Assembly (NCBI GenBank): GCA_003833135.1
Contig: QZLH01000449.1
Span: 46,150 to 83,586, forward strand
Reading direction: 5' to 3'
Origin: Oehlia diaphana
Taxonomy: Eukaryota > Glomeromycota > Glomeromycetes > Glomerales > Glomeraceae
Length of the DNA stretch: 37,437 bases
The position numbers and the translations under genes were made by a program. Every line of letters starts with the position of its first letter. Within the stretch, counting starts at the first letter, position 1. The notes under the pieces are model-generated. The model was not told the origin of the DNA and searched no databases. It worked only from the letters and a program-made list of their open reading frames with translations. Shown here one piece after another: positions 10,237 to 21,367 of this stretch.

Positions 10237-10280
10237 AATAAATGTAATAAATGTAATAAATGTGATAAACGTAATAAATG
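10237..10280. repeat. TAATAAATG tandem repeat
   Basis: About five near-perfect copies of a 9-10-bp unit (TAATAAATG, with GTGATAAACG as a variant). Confidence 0.8.
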
Positions 10281-10403
10281 TTAAGAATCTCCATTATCTT
10301 TATTTGGATACTATTAGAAAACAATAGTTTTTCGTTATATTTCGCTTGGGCCAATAAAATAAAGTAAAAGAAATTGTTAATAAAATAATAATAAAACCGT
10401 TAA

Positions 10404-10404
<1 letters not shown>

Positions 10405-10476
<72 letters not shown>
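10405..10476. repeat. Poly(A) tract, 72 bp
   Basis: Seventy-two consecutive A residues, preceded by CCGTTAAC and followed by TAACAAATAATAAC. The length is likely approximate because sequencing is unreliable through such runs. A retrotransposon tail is possible, but no element body was recognised to its left. Confidence 0.95.
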
Positions 10477-10478
<2 letters not shown>

Positions 10479-11594
10479 ACAAATAATAACAACAATAAAA
10501 AAAAAATAATTTCTTTGATTAAAAAAAAATTTAAAAACTTTGTTAAATAAAATTCATTATTAATTCAAAATCTTGATGATTCATATGATTCATGTTACAA
10601 ATAATATAAATAATGACTATTATAAGCTATTATAAGAAAAAAAAAAAAAAAAAAATATGTACATCTTTTTTATTATAGTATCAGATCATGCAAACACAAT
10701 CTAATGTGTATTAAACTTATTCTATTTTTCGAATAATAAAAAAAAAAATTTTTTTTTTTGTATTTTTTTTTTATATCATTATTCTCTTTCGTCAAAATGA
10801 TCGAGGTTTTCCATAATTAGGTCGGAATTAGTAAAATCTTTTTTTTTATGACCAAAAAAATTTCCGATCATCAAATGTCATTATACATATTTGGTATTGT
10901 AATAATATTTATATTAAATTATTATTAATTTTTCTATTGTAAAAATTCATACAAGTTTTTTTTTAATAATTTCAATAATAGTATCAGGAATAGTAGCAGG
11001 ATTTTGCCATTTATAATTAATTAATATATATTGGAATTGTCCGAAATATTGGAAAGATATGTATAACGTTTTGCATTCAAAAGGCTTTTGATCATGACAT
11101 CATTGATCTTGTAGGACATAATAATTTCTATAAACAATTATCATCATTATAAAACTTCTATTCTAAGTATATGTCGGCGCGTTACGTTAACTTACTCCGC
11201 AACTCCGCCCATTCTGCAATTCATGCACCATTCAAGTGGAGAAAACTTAATTTGCCGTACCGGATATTTTTTATTTTGATTTTTAAAGAAAAAAAATTTT
11301 TCATTTTACCAAAGAAATAACAATATCGTATGCAAAGTTGTTTGTTCACAATTGGTCAACATTTAATATAATAGTGTAACAATATATCAAAGAAGTACAA
11401 ACCAATCTTGACCTTTGTTCCTTTACAACTAACCAAAAAAAGGAAAATATCGTCCGAAATTTAAGGATCTTACTATAAATGGTATACCATATACTTTCAA
11501 TTCCAAAATATATAATTCAAAATATAAATAATGATGGAATTTTCTTTTTTTTTTACGATTTTCTTTTTTTTTAACTTTTTTTTTTTTTTTTTAA

Positions 11595-11743
<149 letters not shown>

Positions 11744-11777
11744 AAAAAAAAAAAAATTATTAAAAAAAAAAATTAAA

Positions 11778-13548
11778 ATGTCCGTAAAAATTTATAATAA
11801 AAATAATAATAGATTTAATACGGATGTTTTATCAATAATTTTATATTTTCTAAGATATAATAGACAATCATTATATTCATGCCTTTTTGTAAATCGACTT
11901 TGGTGTGAATTAACAATTCCAATCTTATGGAGGGATCCTTGGAATTTCTTTTATCGATTGGAAAATACTTCATCCCCTTCAACTCAAAATCAACCGATTA
12001 AATTAATTAATACATATTTATCATTACTTCCTCAAGAATTAATAATTGAATTACAAACAAATGGAATTAATGTTTCAACATATCAAATTCGATCAAGTTT
12101 TAATTATCCAAGTTATTTAAGAGGTTTAGACCTTAATTATCTTTATAAATCAATTTTACGTTGGTATGAAAAATATAATGAAAAAAATTCAACTCACCCT
12201 CTTCAAAAAGTTGTTATTCGTCTTAAGAAACTTGGTAAAAAAGTTACAGGTCGAGATAATAATAATATGGAATCGGACGATGAAGATAAGATAAAAGATG
12301 ATCAAATTAATTTAATCTGTTCGAAACTTTTATTACTTTTTTCTAAAGAATCACCAAAATTAAGTTTAATTCGTATAAAACCAAAGAAATTTGAAATAAC
12401 ATTTCCTTTATTTGAATATTTAGTAAAATTAGGTGATATTAAGAATTGTCTTTCACATCTAACAGGATTAGAATGCGTGGATGATCATAATATGAAAGGA
12501 ATTTATACACAACTCGCATTAAATAATACAAACATTTCTCAAATTATGATTCATGGTTGTCAAAATACACAATCATTGGCAAATTTAATAAGTGTTCAGA
12601 AAAAATTACAAAAATTATATATTGTAAATATTAATAGAATATCACCTAATGAATATTGGTCAACACCTGGAGTTGGTTTAGAATTACAAAGGAAAACTTC
12701 TTTTATAACCAAACTTAAATTAGAAGGTTCTTGTGGATTTTTAGAATTATTAGCAGATTTTATAAATTTAGAAGAATTTTCTTTAAGATGTGTTCATAGA
12801 AATTCTTGTAATAGTAATAGATCTGCGAGGGTTCCAAAACTCAAAAATTTAAAAAAAATCGAATTTGAATGTGATCATAAATATGAGATAAATTTTTTAG
12901 CTTTATTAATTAAGAATACTCGAAATTTAAGAAAAGTTATAATTGAAGGTTCAAGAATAGAAGATTCATCTAATTGTAATTTATTATTGAATTCTATTAT
13001 AACTTGTTGTCCTCTTTTAAAAAATTGTTCAATCCCAATTTCAACGGTTAATCCTCCTTTAACTACTCTACTCGAATCTTGTAAGGATATTCAGAGATTA
13101 TGTCTTTTTTCCATCCCTTCAGAAAATCAAATTAATATTAATTATTGTGATAATTTTTTGCTTCAGATATTAAAATTTGAAGAAAATAATCCCGTCAATT
13201 TACATGCTCTTGAATTAATTAATTGTAGTTTTTCTGTTGAAGTATGGGAAAAATTTTTATGTAAAACATATGAAAAAAATGAAACAAATAAAATAAGAAA
13301 ATCTGTTTCTTATTTATGGATGGAACATAATTTTCAACCTTCTAAAGAATTTATAGAAAAACTTTCTATATATAAAAGTTTGGGTATATTAAAAACTTAT
13401 GGAAATATTACTTTGTATAAATCTGGGTATGTATAAATATTAAATAGTTACGTCCATATTTTTTTAAAAAAAATTTATATTAATTTATTTATTAATTTTT
13501 TTTTTTTATTGCAGATTATCACCACAATTTAATATGAGGTTAGATTAA
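11778..13548 (+). CDS. F-box protein with leucine-rich C-terminal region
   Basis: Probably a substrate-recognition subunit of an SCF (Skp1-cullin-F-box) ubiquitin ligase. The F-box lies at about residues 13-56: VLSIILYFL, then SLYSCLFVNRLWCELTIP and ILWRDPW, a layout typical of the large F-box families of Glomeromycotina (family knowledge). Residues about 150-178 are a charged basic-then-acidic linker (KKLGKKVTGRDNN, ESDDEDKIKDD). From about residue 200 leucine-rich segments recur (LKLEGSCGFLELL, LEEFSLRC, LKKIEFEC, LRKVIIEG), suggesting divergent LRRs for target binding. Unspliced, the frame ends at 13436 (552 residues). A GTATGT donor at 13427 and a TTATTGCAG acceptor ending at 13514 would replace the last three residues with GLSPQFNMRLD and end at 13548 (560 residues). 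The ATG follows an A-rich leader and the twin T tracts. The target is unknown. Confidence 0.85.
13427..13514 (+). other. Probable intron at the 3' end of the F-box gene
   Basis: 88 bp with donor GTATGT, a T-rich tract and acceptor TTGCAG. Removal keeps the frame and adds 11 codons before TAA at 13546-13548. Support is by motif and phase only; retention of the intron would give a stop three codons later. Confidence 0.6.
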
Positions 13549-14416
13549 ATTAATGTGTAATAATAATAGATAGATTAAGACAAATAGAAAAATAGATATA
13601 TTTATTTTAATAAGAAATTTAATTTAATAATATTCGGATATATTTTTAGAATTTTGATTTATAATAATAATATAGATCAATAATATAGATTTATTAAAAA
13701 AATTGTATATAATTTTTTTTTTTTTAGTTAATTTTCTTTTAAGCTAATAATAAAAAGTAAAAGTAATTAATAGTTACTCGGCACTTCGTGCCGAGTAATT
13801 ATTTTTATCGTACAGATCTGAATACGTAATACGTAATTTTATCAAAAAAAAAAATTAATTCGATATTATTTAAGGGTTTTAACAGATAAGATAATAGAAA
13901 TAGTTATAATTATTTTAATATTTTTTTTACGATATTTGGAATATATGTTAAAAAAAAAAATTGTATATAATTTATTTTAGTTATTTTCTTTTTAAGCAAA
14001 TAATAAAAATTAATAATTGCGTATTACACAGATCTATATTTAACTGCGTATTTTTTATTTGCGTATTTTTTATTTGCGTATTTTTTTCTTCAAAATTTTA
14101 TTTAAGAATAGATTAATAGATATTATAGGCATAATTATATACTGGTTTTAATGAAAAATTAATTTAATATATTACGTTATAATATGGACCTATTAAAATT
14201 GTATTAATTTTTTTATATGTGAATAATACAATACGATAACGATATAAAAAAAATTCTCCAAGTATATTTTACTGCGTTGTATAAAAAATTTCCGTCGCTA
14301 AGTAATATAAAAATCACGTATGAAAATACATATTTATTATGTAACTAACGATTATGACGTTGAACTAATCGAAAACATCACGTGAACATTAACGAGAAAT
14401 AATATTCTAATAAATC
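13549..14416. other. Intergenic region between F-box and BTB loci
   Basis: AT-rich with no gene. It holds a diverged direct repeat of about 55 bp at 13703-13760 and 13960-14015 (both with TTGTATATAATT, TTTTAGTTA and AAGC(T/A)AATAATAAAAA), a hairpin, and a triple TGCGTATTTTTTATT repeat at 14047-14090. Confidence 0.65.
13774..13798. repeat. Perfect hairpin TTACTCGGCAC / GTGCCGAGTAA
   Basis: Perfect 11-bp stem with a TTC loop, about 225 bp past the F-box stop. It could act in a transcript 3' region or be a dispersed repeat; the related hairpin at 8511-8532 favours the latter. Confidence 0.7.
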
Positions 14417-15829
14417 TTATACTAAAATTAAAAAATTTTCAATTTCTTTGTTATGTGATTGAATTTGAATCTGACCTGAATTATATATTGATACTACTGG
14501 ATAAAATTTTGATGCTAAATTATTCGCCGATAATTTTGGAGTCTTTGTACCATTAACTGTAAAAGCACAAGTTTTTTCATACACATCTAAGTGAACAGTA
14601 ATTTTTGCACCATCTCCGAATCGTGGACAGTAATTGTTTATACAATTTCCAAAATTATAGCAACAACCATTGTAATGAATTAACCATCCAGCATATCGAT
14701 ATTTTGGATAATCTTCATAATTTGAATTTTCTGGTGCACATACACCAACAGCAGCATAACAAGAGTTTTTGATAATGATATCCAATTCATAAATACTTTC
14801 ATATTCTAACTTATTCTTAGCTCTAACACTTTTCCATGAATTAAGATCATTTGGTACGTATACAACCTTCCCATTATCTTCAATAATAAGGTTTGATCCA
14901 CATGCTGTCTCATCCCAAACGTACTCTATTTTTGGTATTCCTCGAGTATCATTTAAATTTGACTTTGTATAATATCGATAAACATCTAAAATTATTTTAG
15001 CTTGGACAATTCCTAGTGGTTCAATGATATCAACTAATATTTGGCCTTTAATTCGTCTGAAATCAATAAATTTAATCAAAGGTTTAGCAACTTTTTGATG
15101 ATCGGTAATAAATTTATTTTCTACTTGGATTGAATTCTTTATTTGGTCTAAGGTTGGCAATCGTTTCAAAAAAGTTTAAATGCATCATTAGAAACTTTTT
15201 TTGCTGCTAGAATTGCACTATACCGAAAAACTTCATATTCCGGGGTCACGAAAGGCATTTCTTTTTCATGTGTAATAGATAAAAGACATTTAAGACCCGT
15301 AATAGACAATCGACCAAATTCAATGGTATTTAATGGAATATTCGCTACCGCTTCAACCAATAAATTTAAAAAAAACACTATAAATATTATTCTCCATTAA
15401 TGGCATTCTTTCCACAAATTTAGATAATAATTCTGGTGAATAATTTTCAGTGTAATTCTTTTTCAGAATATTTTTAAAAGTTTTCATAATAAAATCCTGA
15501 AGGTTCGATAATTGAAAATAATCAGCAACGTAAAAAGTTTCAATTATATTATCCTTTGTTAAAGATTCTTCTTTAACTGATCCTGTATAAATATATTCTA
15601 ATACAATCTCCATTTCATTAGAATTAATCTTTGGGAAAAAAAATTGGGTTTCATAACTTTTCTTTATTTCATTATAAAGTAATCTTTCAAATACTTCGGA
15701 TCTTGCTGCTAAAATTACTCTACAACCATATAATTTTTTTTTATCTTCACATAAAATTTCTATATCACTGTACTTTGGATTATTTATTAAAAATCTTAAA
15801 TCTTGTTCTAATGAATATCCTCTCGTCAT
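14417..15829 (-). pseudogene. BTB-BACK-SPRY gene copy 1, two frameshifts
   Basis: Family member whose intact relative is at 21368-22783. The start (MTRGYSLEQDL) at 15829 matches all other copies; an in-frame extension upstream to 15880 is only translated poly(A/T). The BTB domain (SDIEILCEDKKKLYGC) reads normally. Near 15366-15380 about 10 extra bases break the frame. At 15173-15176 a T run is one base short (GTTTAAATG against GTTTTAAATG in copies 2 and 3), breaking it again. The SPRY region (FGDGAKITVHLD, CAFTVNGTK) remains readable to 14417, where the C-terminus diverges from the usual HK(K/R)NI ending. The 10-bp insertion is hard to explain as a read error, so it is probably a true pseudogene, although fairly young. 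Confidence 0.75.
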
Positions 15830-16475
15830 TTTTTTTTTTTTCAAGAAAAAAAAAAAAAAAATTTTTTTTTTTGTAATCAATATTTTTGTCGCAGATTAAA
15901 ATATATAAAAAAGTATTAGCATAAAAAATTATTACGATACGTTTTTCAACGAATCACAGTATAGGATGATCTCGTGCATTTAGTAATTCTTTGAAAATGG
16001 ATTACATATTTACATCAAAAAACATTTGTTTTGAATAATAATCAGTTTATTAACAGGAAACTCAATCAATTTAATTGGACTTGAAAAGACCAAATGACTT
16101 GGGTAATTAATTAGTCACATATCATTTCAAAGTTAAATGATTAAAAATTAATTCTGGCCAAAACTTATTTATACAATTTCAAGATTAAATTATGTCAACT
16201 GAAATAATAATTTGTAATTTTATACAGCCAAATGACCAGGTTATAGTAAATTACTGATAAGTGATAAATAACAATAAATAACTTTATTTATTTAAATATA
16301 CAGTACAAATATTATCAAAATTACCAAAATTCATATTATCGCTACTAGTAAGTATTTTTTTTTTTTCCGTCACGAATTAAATCTCGTTTTACTAAATTTC
16401 ATTTAAATACGCCCACGTTCTCATTTTTAGTTATAAAATAATGAGCAAAATTTTTTATTCTAAAATCTTCGCAAT
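15830..16475. repeat. Duplicated intergenic segment between BTB copies 1 and 2
   Basis: Paralogous to 19800-20459 plus 21285-21367. Shared landmarks are AAAAAAGTATTAGCATAAAA, ATTACGATACGTTTTTCAA, CACAGTATAGGA, AAATGACTTGGGT, CGTCACGAATTAAATCTCG and ATACGCCCACGTTCTC. This copy lacks the MITE and LINE found in the other and so serves as the empty-site reference. Confidence 0.85.
16454..16459 (-). terminator. Poly(A) signal AATAAA downstream of copy 2
   Basis: TTTATT on the plus strand reads AATAAA on the minus strand about 17 nt past the stop codon; the position is matched in copy 3. Confidence 0.5.
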
Positions 16476-17904
16476 TTAAATATTTTTTTTATGAGGTTGA
16501 ATTCGAAATTGACCAGGATAAAACAATGATGCTACTGGATAAAGTTTTGATGGTAAATTATTCCATGTTGGTACTTCTTGATACTTTGTACCATTGACTG
16601 TAAAAGCGCAAGTTCTATTATTCATATCTAAGTGAACAGTAATTCTTGCACTATCTCCGAATGGTGGACAGTAATTGTTTATATGATTTCCAGAATTATA
16701 ACAATAACCATTGGAACCCAATACCCATCCAGTAAGTTGTTTTCTTGCAAAATCTTTATAGTTTAAATTTTCTGATGCTACTCCAATCGAAGAAGCATAA
16801 CAAGCTTTTTCAATAATAACGTCCCATTCATAAATACCATTACTTTCTAATATCATTTTAGCTCTAACATTTTGGTGTGAACTACAATCATTTGGTGCAT
16901 ATACGATTTTTCCGTTATCCTCAATAATAAGTTTTGATCCACATGCTGATTCATCCCAAACATAATCAGATTCATTAATTCTATCATTTGGTAAGATGGG
17001 TATTCCCCGAATATCTTTTAAATTGAAATTATTTGATTTTATACATTGTCGATAAATATTTAAAATTATTTTAGCTGGTACAATTTCTAGTGGCTCGATG
17101 ATATCAACTAATATTGAACCTTTAATTATTTTGAAATCAATAAATTCAGCCAAAGGTTCTAATTCTTTAGCAACTTTTTGATGATCAGTAATAGGTTCAC
17201 TTACTATTTGGATTGAATTCTCTAATTGGTCTAAGGTTGGTAATCGTTTCAAAAAAGTTTTAAATGCATCGTTAGAAACTTGTTTTGCTGCAAGAATAGC
17301 ACTATACCGAAAAAGTTCATATTCTCGGGTTGCAAAAGGAATTTCTTTTTCATATGTACAAGATAAAAGATATTGAAGACCAGCAATAGATAATCGACCA
17401 AATTCAATTGTATTTAATGGAATAGTTGCTACCGCTTCAACCAATAAGTTTAGTAGAAAATTATCTTCTGTTAATGGCATTTTTCCTGCAAATTTAGATA
17501 ATAATTCTGGTGAATAATTTTCGGTAGATTTTTTTTCTAATGTATTTTTGAAACCTTTCATAATAAAATCCTGAAGGTCTGGTAATTGAAAATAGTCAGC
17601 AGCGTAAAAAAGCTTCAATTATATTATCCTTTGTTAAAGATTCTTCTTTAATTGATCCCGTATAAGTATATTCTAATACAATTTCCATTCCAGAAGAATT
17701 AATCTTTGGAAAAGAAATTTTGTTTTCATAACTTTCTTTCATCCCATTGTAAAGTAATCTATCGAATACTTCGGATCTTGCTGCTAAAATTGCTCTACAA
17801 CCATATAATTTCTTTTCATCTTCACATAAAATTTCTATATCACTATATTTTGGATTATTTATTAATAATCTTAAATCTTTTTCCAATGAATATCCTCTCG
17901 TCAT
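16476..17904 (-). pseudogene. BTB-BACK-SPRY gene copy 2, single-base frameshift
   Basis: Almost complete. The start is MTRGYSLEKDL at 17904 and the end HKKNI at 16476. An A run at 17606-17611 has six A where copy 3 has five, which shifts the frame after NIIEAF in the BTB/BACK junction; the downstream frame is otherwise open through BACK and SPRY (FGDSARITVHLD, CAFTVNGTKY). The linker is slightly longer than in copies 3 and 4 (IPILPNDRINESDYVWDE against VYRTNESDCVWDV). A one-base change in a homopolymer may be an assembly error, in which case this is an active gene. Upstream it shares the ATTTAGATTTGTACTATG promoter block. Confidence 0.75.
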
Positions 17905-17979
17905 TTCTTGGAAAATTTTTTTTTTTATAAAAAGAAAATTTCGATAGGGCTTTTTTTTTGAAACATTACTTAAATATAC

Positions 17980-18030
17980 AAATTTAGATTTGTACTATGT
18001 TGTACCAAAATATTTCCATTTTATCTGCGC
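17980..18030 (-). promoter_or_regulatory. Conserved BTB-family upstream block, copy 2
   Basis: AATTTAGATTTGTACTATGTTGTAC (split here as AATTTAGATTTG and TACTATGTTGTAC) is followed by TGCGCCTTACG, about 75-125 bp upstream of the ATG. The same two elements sit at matched places before copies 3 and 4. Conservation may simply reflect duplication. Confidence 0.45.
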
Positions 18031-18142
18031 CTTACGATCGATAATCGTCATAGAAACTCTTCATTACATCTCATTATAAGGCAACCCGTCTAGTTAGTAC
18101 GATACTCGTAAGCAAAAATCAAACGATTTTAGCAATTCATAA

Positions 18143-18168
18143 TTTTTTTTTTTTTTTTTTTTTTTTTT
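18143..18168. repeat. Poly(T) tract, about 26 bp
   Basis: T run within the region separating BTB copy 2 from relic A. Confidence 0.9.
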
Positions 18169-18354
18169 GCCACATTAATAACTATTTTTCACTACTACAC
18201 CGGTAATTTAACAATTTTTAGTCTTGAACATTTATTTATTTTTATATGAATATTTCAAATAATTATATATTCAAATATGATCTATTGCAAATAAGTCCTT
18301 AATTTATCATTATGAAAATAATGATACAAAAAAAAAACTTTTTCCGACATTTCT

Positions 18355-18900
18355 ACAATTAAGCATATCTTTATGAGCCTGAATGTGAATTCGGCCGTTA
18401 TAACGTAAAGAAACTAATATTGGATAATGCTCGATAATATCAATAATACTTGATTGGCTTTTATATTCGAGTAAGTTTTATTTGAAAGTTGCAAAGAGAA
18501 TGTCTTTAAAGTGCACGAATTGATTGTTGCCGACTAGACCAATAAATTTTTAAAAGAATTTTTAAGAATGTTATCTTCTGATAATCCACAACTTTTGGAT
18601 GACTATAAAGTACTAATTTCATAATAAAAGTGTTTATAAATAATTTCAAATATCCCATGATAGCATTAAAATTTTATTAAGGATTCTTCTTGATTGATCA
18701 ATTATAATAAAATTCTAGTATAGTTTCCAATAAATTGTTGTAAAAGAATTTGTTTTACAAAACTTACTTTCATTCCGTTTTGCTAATTTGCATTATTACA
18801 TGATTAATGATTTCTTAATATTAATTATCGCATAAATTGCGGCTATATTACTATACTTCATATGGTTACAATTATTCTATTTTATATAGTTTAATTAAAA
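18355..18900 (-). pseudogene. BTB-BACK-SPRY relic A, heavily decayed
   Basis: Alignable by eye to the family. The SPRY end reads YPILVSLRYNGRIHIQAHK from about 18440 to 18360 (compare YPVASLRYPGQFRIQPHK). BACK-like DNA is at about 18535-18590 (ACCAATAAATTT, GTTATCTTCTG), and BTB-like DNA at about 18675-18860 (GATTCTTCTTGATTGATC, CTTACTTTCATTCC, TATATTACTATACTTC). Large internal deletions and many stops exclude function. An inverted copy lies at 32255-32870. Confidence 0.6.
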
Positions 18901-19202
18901 ATACTTTACTATTTAATATTATTAAAAAATATTGTTTATTAATATTATATTAACATTTTATAAAATGAATCAGGAATTTTAATGTTTATATAATCTAAAA
19001 AATGAAAAATTCTGCTTAATACCTTATATTTCTATGTAAAAATAATTCATAAGAAGTGAATTAAGAAATAATGATCATGATAATTTAACCGCTAACCAAT
19101 CGTGTTTCGTAGTTTTAAAGTGAAAATAAAATGGATTCTAATAATACAATTTTGATCAAATCTTACAAACCGCCAACATTATAGCCACTTCCTACAGAGT
19201 TT

Positions 19203-19799
19203 CATTGAAAAACTTTTTTTGCTACAAGAATGGCACTATAACGAAAAACTTCACATTCTGGGGTTGCAAACTGAAAGGCTTTTCTTTTTATATGTATGAA
19301 ATAAAAGATGTTAAAGCCTGAAATAGACAATCGACTAAATTCAATCATGGCATTTAATGAAATGTCCGAATGTCCGCTACTGCTTTAATATTATTTTCTG
19401 TTAATGCTAAGTTTAGATGGCGAGTAATTTTCATTGTAATTTTTTTCTAACGTATTTTGAATGATTTAATAAATTCCTGAAGGCCATCGATAATAAAAGC
19501 TTCAATTATATTTTATCCTATGTTAAAGATTCTTCTTTAGCTGATGATCCAGCAATTGAGCATATATTCTAATACAATCTCATTTCAATAAAATTAATTT
19601 TTGGAAAAAAAATTCGGGTTTCATAACTTTTCTTTATTCCATTATAAAGTAATCTTCCAAATACTTCGGATCTTGCTGCTAAAATTACTCTACGACTATA
19701 TTATTTTTTTTCATCTTCACATAAAATTTCTATATCACTGTACTTTGGATTATTTATTAAAAATCTTAAATCTTGTTCTAATGAATATCTTCTCGTCAT
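19203..19799 (-). pseudogene. BTB-BACK decayed copy B (SPRY lost)
   Basis: Starts at 19799 with the conserved MTRR(Y)S context and follows the family through BTB, then breaks. It carries an extra ATTGAGCATAT segment near 19555, a deletion around the BACK region (GTTAATGCTAAGTTTAGATGG) and ends in BACK near 19203. The same extra segment and deletion occur in B' (31475-32205), so both descend from an already broken gene. Confidence 0.75.
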
Positions 19800-19940
19800 T
19801 TTTTCTATTTTCTTAAAAAAAAAAAAAAAAATTTTTTTCGTAATTTCAATATTTTATCGCAGATTTATATTAAAATATATAAAAAAGTATTAGCATAAAA
19901 AATTATTACGATACGTTTTTCAAAGAATCACAGTATAGGA

Positions 19941-20127
19941 CCCTGTAAAAAAAGTCAATCCGTTTTTTTTTATTCCATCTTTTTTCCGCAAAATGCTCAT
20001 ATTTCCGGAATTAATAATTTTATATCACGGAATTTATCGAATTATTTACATTTTCCGTGAATGAATCCGTGAAAGGCTCATTTTTACGGAGTTTTTACAG
20101 AAATAACGGATAAAATTTTTTATAGGG
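19941..20127. mobile_element. 187-bp MITE with GGA target duplication
   Basis: Terminal inverted repeats CCCTGTAAAAAA and TTTTTTATAGGG are flanked by GGA at 19938-19940 and 20128-20130. The paralogous flank at about 15958-15972 reads CACAGTATAGGATGATCTCG without the element, proving the insertion and its target duplication. The interior contains TTCCGGAATTAA and two CCGTGAA-type motifs in inverted arrangement. A 3-bp duplication fits CACTA-, PIF/Harbinger- or related elements; the superfamily is left open. Confidence 0.85.
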
Positions 20128-20459
20128 GGATGATCTCTTAATTCTTTGAAAATGGATCCACATTTACAGTATTTACGTATTTACGTCAAAAACATTTGTT
20201 TTGAATCATAATCAGTTTATTAATAGGAAAACTCAATCAAGTTATCTAACAAATTCTAGGCATTTAATTAGACTTGAAAAGACCAAATGACTTGGGTCAT
20301 TAATCACATGCCATTTCAATTAAAAAATTATATCATATGGATCTTATAATTCTGGCCAAAATTAATTTGTACAATTTCAAGGCTAAATTATGTCATGTGA
20401 TATTTATATATCATAATTTGTAAATTTTTTTTTTTTCGTCACGAATTAAATCTCGTTTT

Positions 20460-21268
20460 CTATCCAAGACGCTCCGGATTTACACTGTCTCCTCATTAAT
20501 ATGGTTCCTAACTCTTTACTCACACCTTTTAAAGATGCCAAATTAAAAAAAAAAAATGATTAAAAAGTTGATTTTATCATTTTTGTTCAATCTTCATCGT
20601 GATATTTATGAATTATTATGGAAAGCCAGGTCACTCAAATAGAAAGCATACAAGAAAAACAACAACATAAACAAATCATCCTTTTTGAAACGTACAAAAC
20701 AACATCGACATCAACAACGCAAACGACGTAGAATAAACCCGATTACATCATCATTTAATCCTGTTAACGATATTATTTTAAATATTGGATATTCCAACCT
20801 TTATATGACAACGAAACGTCACATCGATAACTCCATTTTTTGGATTTATCTGACCAGTTCTAATTTTCGTCACAATATACCCTGGATCAATTCTTTATCC
20901 CTTCATTTTATAGATTCTATAGATTTTGATCATAACTTATTTTATTTCAATATATGACCTTTTTGTTCTGATAATTTATTATTGTTTATTAGGAATACGC
21001 TTTTTTTTATTTGCATTAATTTTTTTTTTTTCATATAGGTACATTAGGTTCTTTCTTTTTCTTCTTTTCGTGTGCCCATTTGATTAATTAGCGTAGTCCT
21101 ATTTATTCGAATAGATCAGACCAAAGAGTGAGGTCCCGTAGGGGATGAAGGGCTGGGTTCTAAAACGCATATTGGTTATTTTGCATGAAAATGCCACTTA
21201 CTTTTATTTGTATTAGTCCTAGTTCTACTACTCCTTAAGAAATAAAATAAAATAAAATAAATAAATAA
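20460..21268 (+). mobile_element. 5'-truncated LINE (non-LTR retrotransposon) insertion
   Basis: 809 bp flanked by a 16-bp direct repeat AATTAAATCTCGTTTT (20444-20459 and 21269-21284). It ends in an A-rich AAATAAAATAAAATAAATAA tail, and the paralogous flank at about 16368-16400 is uninterrupted. These are marks of target-primed reverse transcription. The left part encodes LHRDIYELLWKARSLK, which looks like the C-terminal tail of an ORF2 reverse-transcriptase protein. A TAG follows at 20640-20642, then the same frame continues as a basic tail (KRTKQHRHQQRKRRR) to 20957. The 3' untranslated part has a GC-richer segment at about 21130-21170 (GGTCCCGTAGGGGATGAAGG). Confidence 0.85.
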
Positions 21269-21346
21269 ATTAAATCTCGTTTTACTAAATTTCATTTAAA
21301 TACGCCCACGTTCTCATTTTTAGTTATAAAATAATGAGCAAAATTT

Positions 21347-21352
21347 TTTATT
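21347..21352 (-). terminator. Poly(A) signal AATAAA downstream of copy 3
   Basis: Reads AATAAA on the minus strand about 16 nt after the stop of the intact gene; conserved in copy 2. Confidence 0.5.
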
Positions 21353-21367
21353 CTAAAATCTCCGCAA

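Noticed and set aside
10300..10482. Poly-phenylalanine frame on the minus strand
   Set aside because: Translation of the 72-bp poly(A) run.
15631..15876. Plus-strand frame antisense to BTB copy 1, and similar frames at 17706-17930, 19601-19816, 22585-22827 and 33089-33310
   Set aside because: All are the same antisense shadow of the conserved BTB start region and follow its duplications.
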